Positions 60,703 to 64,000 of a DNA stretch of 64,000 nucleotides are shown here, piece after piece. The number at the start of each line of letters is the position of its first letter. The stretch's first letter is position 1. The notes beneath the pieces are model-generated. The model did no database searches and was not told where the DNA came from. It saw nothing but the letters and a program-made list of their open reading frames with translations. This DNA is from Burkholderiaceae bacterium (GTDB lineage: Bacteria > Pseudomonadota > Gammaproteobacteria > Burkholderiales > Burkholderiaceae_C): NCBI GenBank assembly GCA_014879745.1, contig JACSRM010000245.1, positions 1 to 64,000 on the forward strand. Direction: 5' to 3'. The position numbers were made by a program, and so were the translations under genes.

Positions 60703-61383
60703 TCAGGGCTTGGCCGTCTGCGAAATCGGCTGCGCGGGGCTCGTCTTGGTCGTCACGACGGTGGCGGACTTGCCGCCGCTGCCGGTCACCGTCGACGTCG
60801 ACCCGGAGTCGGTTCGCTGCGATTCACGCGTCACGACCTGGCCGTTGGACAGCGTCGTCGTGCCGCTGCCCTGCCCGGTGCGTTCGGACTGTCGCGTTTG
60901 CGTCTCGCCGCTTGCGTTCGTCTTCGTGACCGTGGTCTGACCGTCGCCGCGCTCGACCTCGCGCGTCGTCGTCTTGCCGCCGGCGCCGGTGATCGTGGTC
61001 GTCGCCGTGCCGTCGGCGCGGGTCGTTGTCACGTTGGCCGTCCTGCCGCCTTCGCCGGTGATGGTGGTATTGGACGTGCCGCCGCCGCGCGTCGTCTCGG
61101 CCGTCGCGGTTCTGCCGTTCGCCCCTTGGAGGGTCGACGTCGAGCCGGTATCGGTGCGCTGTGTCTCGCGCGTGCGGGTCTTGCCGTTGTCGCGGGTGCG
61201 GGTGACCTCGGTCGTGTCCTTGTTGCGATTCACATCGCGGGTGTGGGTGCGGCCTTCCGACCCGGTCACGGTTCTGTGACGCTCGCCGGCGTGGGCCTGG
61301 CCCGCCGCGAGCATCGTCAGCGCGGCGACGGCCAGGGGGGCGGCCCGCAAAGATCGAACGGTGCTGCGTTGCGAAATCTTCAT
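60703..61383 (-). CDS. Secreted Thr/Gly-rich repeat protein of unknown function
   Basis: A 226-residue protein with a clear signal peptide (residues 1-32, cleavage after QAHA). The mature part is built from imperfect repeats of about 22-24 residues of the form T-x-T-I-T-G-x-G-G-R/K-T-x-x-x-x-x-T-R-x-x-G, for example TTITGEGGRTANVTTTRADG followed by TTITGAGGKTTTREVERGDG. Nearly one residue in four is Thr, with Gly, Arg and Ser making up much of the rest, and there are no cysteines in the mature part. The pattern suggests a repetitive beta-structure or an extended, easily phosphorylated or glycosylated surface protein. I do not recognise a family. AGGAGC precedes the ATG at 61383. It follows the M4 protease gene on the same strand. 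Confidence 0.78.
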   Translation of the reverse strand: MKISQRSTVRSLRAAPLAVAALTMLAAGQAHAGERHRTVTGSEGRTHTRDVNRNKDTTEVTRTRDNGKTRTRETQRTDTGSTSTLQGANGRTATAETTRGGGTSNTTITGEGGRTANVTTTRADGTATTTITGAGGKTTTREVERGDGQTTVTKTNASGETQTRQSERTGQGSGTTTLSNGQVVTRESQRTDSGSTSTVTGSGGKSATVVTTKTSPAQPISQTAKP

Positions 61384-61413
61384 CGAAGTGCTCCTGTCAA
61401 AGGTGTACGCCTA

Positions 61414-61438
61414 CAACGCGGCCGTGGCGACCGCGTTG
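61414..61438. other. Inverted repeat between the M4 protease and Thr-rich protein genes
   Basis: CAACGCGG (61414-61421) and CCGCGTTG (61431-61438) form a perfect 8-bp inverted repeat with a 9-base loop, 31 bases upstream of the Thr-rich gene's start and 63 bases after the protease stop. It could be an operator for the former or an attenuated terminator for the latter; there is no T tract. Confidence 0.35.
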
Positions 61439-61500
61439 ACAGCGTACGGTGACGAAAGGTATCGAACCGCCTTCGACGGCCCACCTCCCGGTACTTCGCA

Positions 61501-63081
61501 TCACGGCCGATTGACGGCATTCCAGGCCGCGCCAACCGCGATCGACTCCGGCGAACCCGCGCCATACAGGTCGTCGGCCGCCTGGATCGTTGCCGATCGC
61601 GCGCTCGCGTAGTTCGACGACGAAGTCATGTAGACCGTCAGCGCGCGATACCAGATGTGCTGCGCCTTGTCGCGGCCGATGCCGACCAGTGTGCCGGTGC
61701 CGGTGGCGACCCGGGTATTCGAGGCGATGCAGGTCGGACTCGGATTGCCGCCCGTCGTGCCCTCGGCGAGCAGGTAGTAGAAGTGATTGGCGACACCCGA
61801 CGAATAGTGCACGTCGAGGTTGCCGACACCCGGATACCAGCAGTCGGCCGATGCGCCATCGGCGCTCGGCTTGATCATCGAGCGGATGAAGGAATTGCCG
61901 CTCGCGAACAACTTCTCGCCGATCAGGTAGTCGCCCGGATCGTTCGGATTGTTCGCATAGAACTCGACCATCGAGGCGAAGATATCGCTCGTCCCCTCGT
62001 TCAAACCGCCGGACTCGCCCGAATAGATCAGGCCCGCGGTGCGCGACGTCACACCATGCGACATCTCGTGCCCGGCAACGTCGAGCGAAACGAGCGGAAG
62101 GATGCTCGCATTGCCGTCGCCGTAGGTCATGCAGAAGCAGCCGTCGTCCCAGAACGCGTTGGCGTAGTTGCGCTTGTAGTGAACGCGGCTCTTGGCGCCG
62201 GCGCCATCGTTCGCGATCCCGTTGCGACCGAACACGTCGAGGTAGTAGTCCCAGGTCGTCGCGCCACCGTAGTGGGCGTCGACCGCGACCGTTTGACGGT
62301 TCGAGGTGCTGCCATCGCCCCAGGCATTGTCCGCATCCGTGAACGCCTTTCCCCGTCCGAAGCCGCGATTCATCATATCGACCGTCGACGAATTGCCGCG
62401 CGTACTGTCGGTCAATCTGAAACCCGTGCCGGTGGTGATGGAATTGACGCTGACCGTACCGTCGAACAGGCTCTGGCCACTGCCGACGGCCGGCGCGGTC
62501 TGAATCTCGTCCCAGGTATCGAGCACACTCCCCGCCCTGGCGTCGACGATCACGTGCAGCCTGCTCGGCGTGCCATCGTCCCGTTCGCCGGCGAGCGCGA
62601 CGTCCCAGGCCAGCCGCGCCGGTTCGACGCGCGCGTAGACGACGAGTTCGGGTTCCGCGGCGGCGAGATAGCCCGAATGCACCGCACTCGCGGTGGCGGT
62701 CGCGTCGCGCGGCGCGACGCTCGGCCGCAGGTCCACGCTCGGGGCGCGCGACAGCGTCTGCGATACGTTGACGAAGGCCCCGCTGCGACCGCTGTGCACG
62801 ACGAGGTCGCCGCCGACCACGCGCAGGCCCTGGTAGCGCCGCGCAAATCGCACGTGCTGCGCCCCGCCCGCATCGAATACCACGTCGCGCACCTCGAAAC
62901 TGAAGCCGGGTCCGGCCAGCGTTCGCTGCGAGAAGGCGTTGATCGCCTCGCGCGCGCGCGCCACGGCCTCGTCGCGCTCGGCGGCCAGGACCTGCGTTGC
63001 GCCAAGCGCGAAAAGCGCAGCTGCTGCGCCAACGGCAAGGGTGTGGCCGTTCCTGCCGCGGCCTGATCTCGAATCGTTCAC
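61501..63081 (-). CDS. Secreted M4-family (thermolysin-like) metalloprotease
   Basis: A 526-residue preproenzyme. The signal peptide (to about residue 34, ALGATQVLAAE) is followed by a propeptide (~35-190) with FTP/PepSY-type features (FARRYQGLRVVGGDLVVHSG, LVVYARVEPARLAWDVAL). The mature protease has the zinc motif HEMSH (338-342) in DVAGHEMSHGVTSRTAGL, the third ligand Glu in GGLNEGTSDIFASMVEFY, and the transition-state histidine in VGNLDVHYSSGVANHFYYLL. Cysteines (WDDGCFCMTYG, DCWYPG) suggest disulfides. The start is a GTG at 63081 with AAGGAGA six bases upstream; no ATG fits the signal peptide. It is divergent from the secreted protein at the window's end. Confidence 0.93.
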   Translation of the reverse strand: MNDSRSGRGRNGHTLAVGAAAALFALGATQVLAAERDEAVARAREAINAFSQRTLAGPGFSFEVRDVVFDAGGAQHVRFARRYQGLRVVGGDLVVHSGRSGAFVNVSQTLSRAPSVDLRPSVAPRDATATASAVHSGYLAAAEPELVVYARVEPARLAWDVALAGERDDGTPSRLHVIVDARAGSVLDTWDEIQTAPAVGSGQSLFDGTVSVNSITTGTGFRLTDSTRGNSSTVDMMNRGFGRGKAFTDADNAWGDGSTSNRQTVAVDAHYGGATTWDYYLDVFGRNGIANDGAGAKSRVHYKRNYANAFWDDGCFCMTYGDGNASILPLVSLDVAGHEMSHGVTSRTAGLIYSGESGGLNEGTSDIFASMVEFYANNPNDPGDYLIGEKLFASGNSFIRSMIKPSADGASADCWYPGVGNLDVHYSSGVANHFYYLLAEGTTGGNPSPTCIASNTRVATGTGTLVGIGRDKAQHIWYRALTVYMTSSSNYASARSATIQAADDLYGAGSPESIAVGAAWNAVNRP

Positions 63082-63391
63082 TTCAGTCTCCTTGGTGTGT
63101 AGTTGGTCGTCGTCGCAGCGATCCCCGAATCGGCCCGCAACCTCGTTCTCGGGCTCGGCCATCGCGCCATTCTTGCGGGTGCCGCGGCGCTGCAATGCTA
63201 CAAGCCAGCCACATTCCTTGCATCGCCGCCGGACCGGGAAACCGCCCCCCATCCGCAGCGCCGCCGGTGTGCCTGCCGGGACGCGCAACCGTCCCGATTC
63301 GCGCCGGTAACGTCGCAGTAACAAGGTCGTTTCTAGAGTGCAGTCTCAGCGCGGCATCTTGTCCACCGCGCATCACCCAAGGAGCACCGAA
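63082..63391. other. Divergent intergenic region, 310 bases, no gene recognised
   Basis: It separates the M4 protease (minus) from the last gene of the window (plus) and must hold both promoters. I see no convincing -35/-10 pair, palindrome or small coding frame. The only clear sites are the two ribosome-binding sites at its ends. Confidence 0.6.
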
Positions 63392-64000
63392 ATGGCCAGA
63401 GCCGGTCGCCGCCATACCCGTCGCGCGCAGTTTGCGCTGAAGTCCGTTCCCGCCGTCGTCGCGCTCGCCTGCGCCGGGATGCAGGCGCCGGCTCGGGCGA
63501 TCGAGGTCGCCGACATCGACTTCCTCGCGCCGGATGCCGCGCTGAACCGCATCGTCGCGCATCGCCGCGAGGCGGCGGCGAACGCGTTGCAGGCGCGTCT
63601 CTCGCTCGCGGCGGCACTCGCCGCATCGAAGCAGACGCCGTTTCGCGCATCGCTGCGTGGCTTCGGCGCAGGCCCGATCCCGGCCGCCGACGCGGTCGCG
63701 CTGACGTGGTTCGGCGGCACCGGCGACTGGATGGTGGGCGCGAACTGGACGCCGGCCGGCGGGCCGCCGGGGGCCGACGACACGGCGACGATCAACGCCG
63801 GCAATGCGCAGCTTGCGGTCGCGACGACGATCGCCGGACTGCAGATGAACGGCGGCCAGGTATCGGGCGCCGGCGCACTGACCGTCAGCGGCGCATCGCA
63901 GTGGACCGGCGGGGCGCATAGCGGCACGGGGACGAGCCAGTTCGACGGCAGCCTCTCGATCACCGGCGCTGCCGAGAAGAACATCACCGGCAACCGCGTG
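63392..64000 (+). CDS. Large secreted surface protein, N-terminal part (autotransporter/adhesin-like; 3' end outside window)
   Basis: The frame is open from the ATG at 63392 to the last base of the window (203 codons) with AAGGAG eight bases upstream. A long basic N-terminus (MARAGRRHTRRAQFALKSVP) precedes a hydrophobic stretch ending near QAPARA, as in extended signal peptides of big secreted proteins. After a helical region (~residues 40-95) comes LTWFGGTGDWMVGANWTPAG, then PPGADDTATINAG. This G-x-G-x-W-x4-NW-x-x-G-x-x-P-x-x-x-D pattern typically opens beta-helix passenger domains of autotransporters and related adhesins. The continuing T/G/S-rich short repeats (LQMNGGQVSGAGALTVSG) fit a beta-solenoid. 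Total length and C-terminus are unknown. Confidence 0.8.
   Translation, partial: MARAGRRHTRRAQFALKSVPAVVALACAGMQAPARAIEVADIDFLAPDAALNRIVAHRREAAANALQARLSLAAALAASKQTPFRASLRGFGAGPIPAADAVALTWFGGTGDWMVGANWTPAGGPPGADDTATINAGNAQLAVATTIAGLQMNGGQVSGAGALTVSGASQWTGGAHSGTGTSQFDGSLSITGAAEKNITGNRV

Noticed and set aside
1-64000. CRISPR arrays, insertion sequences, prophage genes, rRNA genes
   Set aside because: None seen: no regularly spaced repeats, no transposase or integrase motifs, no phage structural genes and no rRNA sequence.

Overview
This 64 kb window is high-GC chromosome from a betaproteobacterium, most probably of the order Burkholderiales. The evidence is the prfB/pepN neighbourhood, the manB-waaC-waaA core-lipopolysaccharide block, a tripartite tricarboxylate (TTT) transporter, a TRAP transporter, and the very high third-position GC that fills every real gene with long antisense shadow frames. 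I see no prophage, insertion sequence, rRNA operon or CRISPR array. Most of the window is ordinary metabolic chromosome carrying several compact functional modules. Family assignments are from recognition of motifs and overall sequence; no database search was run.

Layout. 1-4.8 kb: 3' end of prfB, pepN, a phosphofructokinase with a pyrophosphate-type signature, tRNA-Thr(CGT) and a strong terminator. 4.9-5.3 kb: a decayed mazEF toxin-antitoxin pair. 5.4-8.2 kb: TRAP transporter dctPQM (minus strand). 8.4-11.5 kb: an alpha/beta hydrolase, then a MerR-controlled operon (DUF2938, flavodoxin-like protein, DUF2798) with a textbook 19-bp-spacer promoter. 11.5-15.8 kb: FUSC membrane protein, two copies of a 56-bp direct repeat, and a stand-alone FtsH. 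16-20.8 kb: a Tat-type binding protein/ATPase/fused-permease ABC importer and an EamA exporter. 20.8-26.2 kb: metallophosphoesterase, PAS protein, GH15 glucoamylase-like enzyme, MarC, a Tat-exported DsrE-like protein and a YiiX-like papain-fold enzyme. 26.3-31.6 kb: ergothioneine genes egtB-egtD, a PanE-like reductase, an FAH-family hydrolase and a TerC-UspA fusion.

31.7-41.8 kb is one co-directional minus-strand block: TTT transporter (tctC, tctB, tctA), a kinase-like/BON fusion of unknown role, formyl-CoA:oxalate CoA-transferase (frc), and a two-gene NAD-dependent formate dehydrogenase in which the FdsG and FdsB subunits are fused. Together these look like an oxalate/formate module that lacks oxalyl-CoA decarboxylase within the window. 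42-46.7 kb is the LPS block (manB-type mutase, waaC, waaA) ending in a patatin-like lipoprotein. 46.8-49 kb is alkylation repair (Ada-AlkA fusion and Ogt).

49.2-58.4 kb is a minus-strand pyruvate/redox cluster: D-lactate dehydrogenase-like enzyme, AspT/YidE-type exchanger, a GltD-like flavoprotein with extra iron-sulfur sites, pyruvate:ferredoxin oxidoreductase (nifJ) and a dihydroorotate-dehydrogenase-like flavoprotein. It suggests fermentative or micro-oxic pyruvate metabolism. 58.6-64 kb is a surface/secretion region: a small anchored helical protein plus a pectinacetylesterase-type hydrolase, a Thr-rich repeat protein, an M4 (thermolysin-type) protease, and the start of a large secreted protein that runs off the end of the window.
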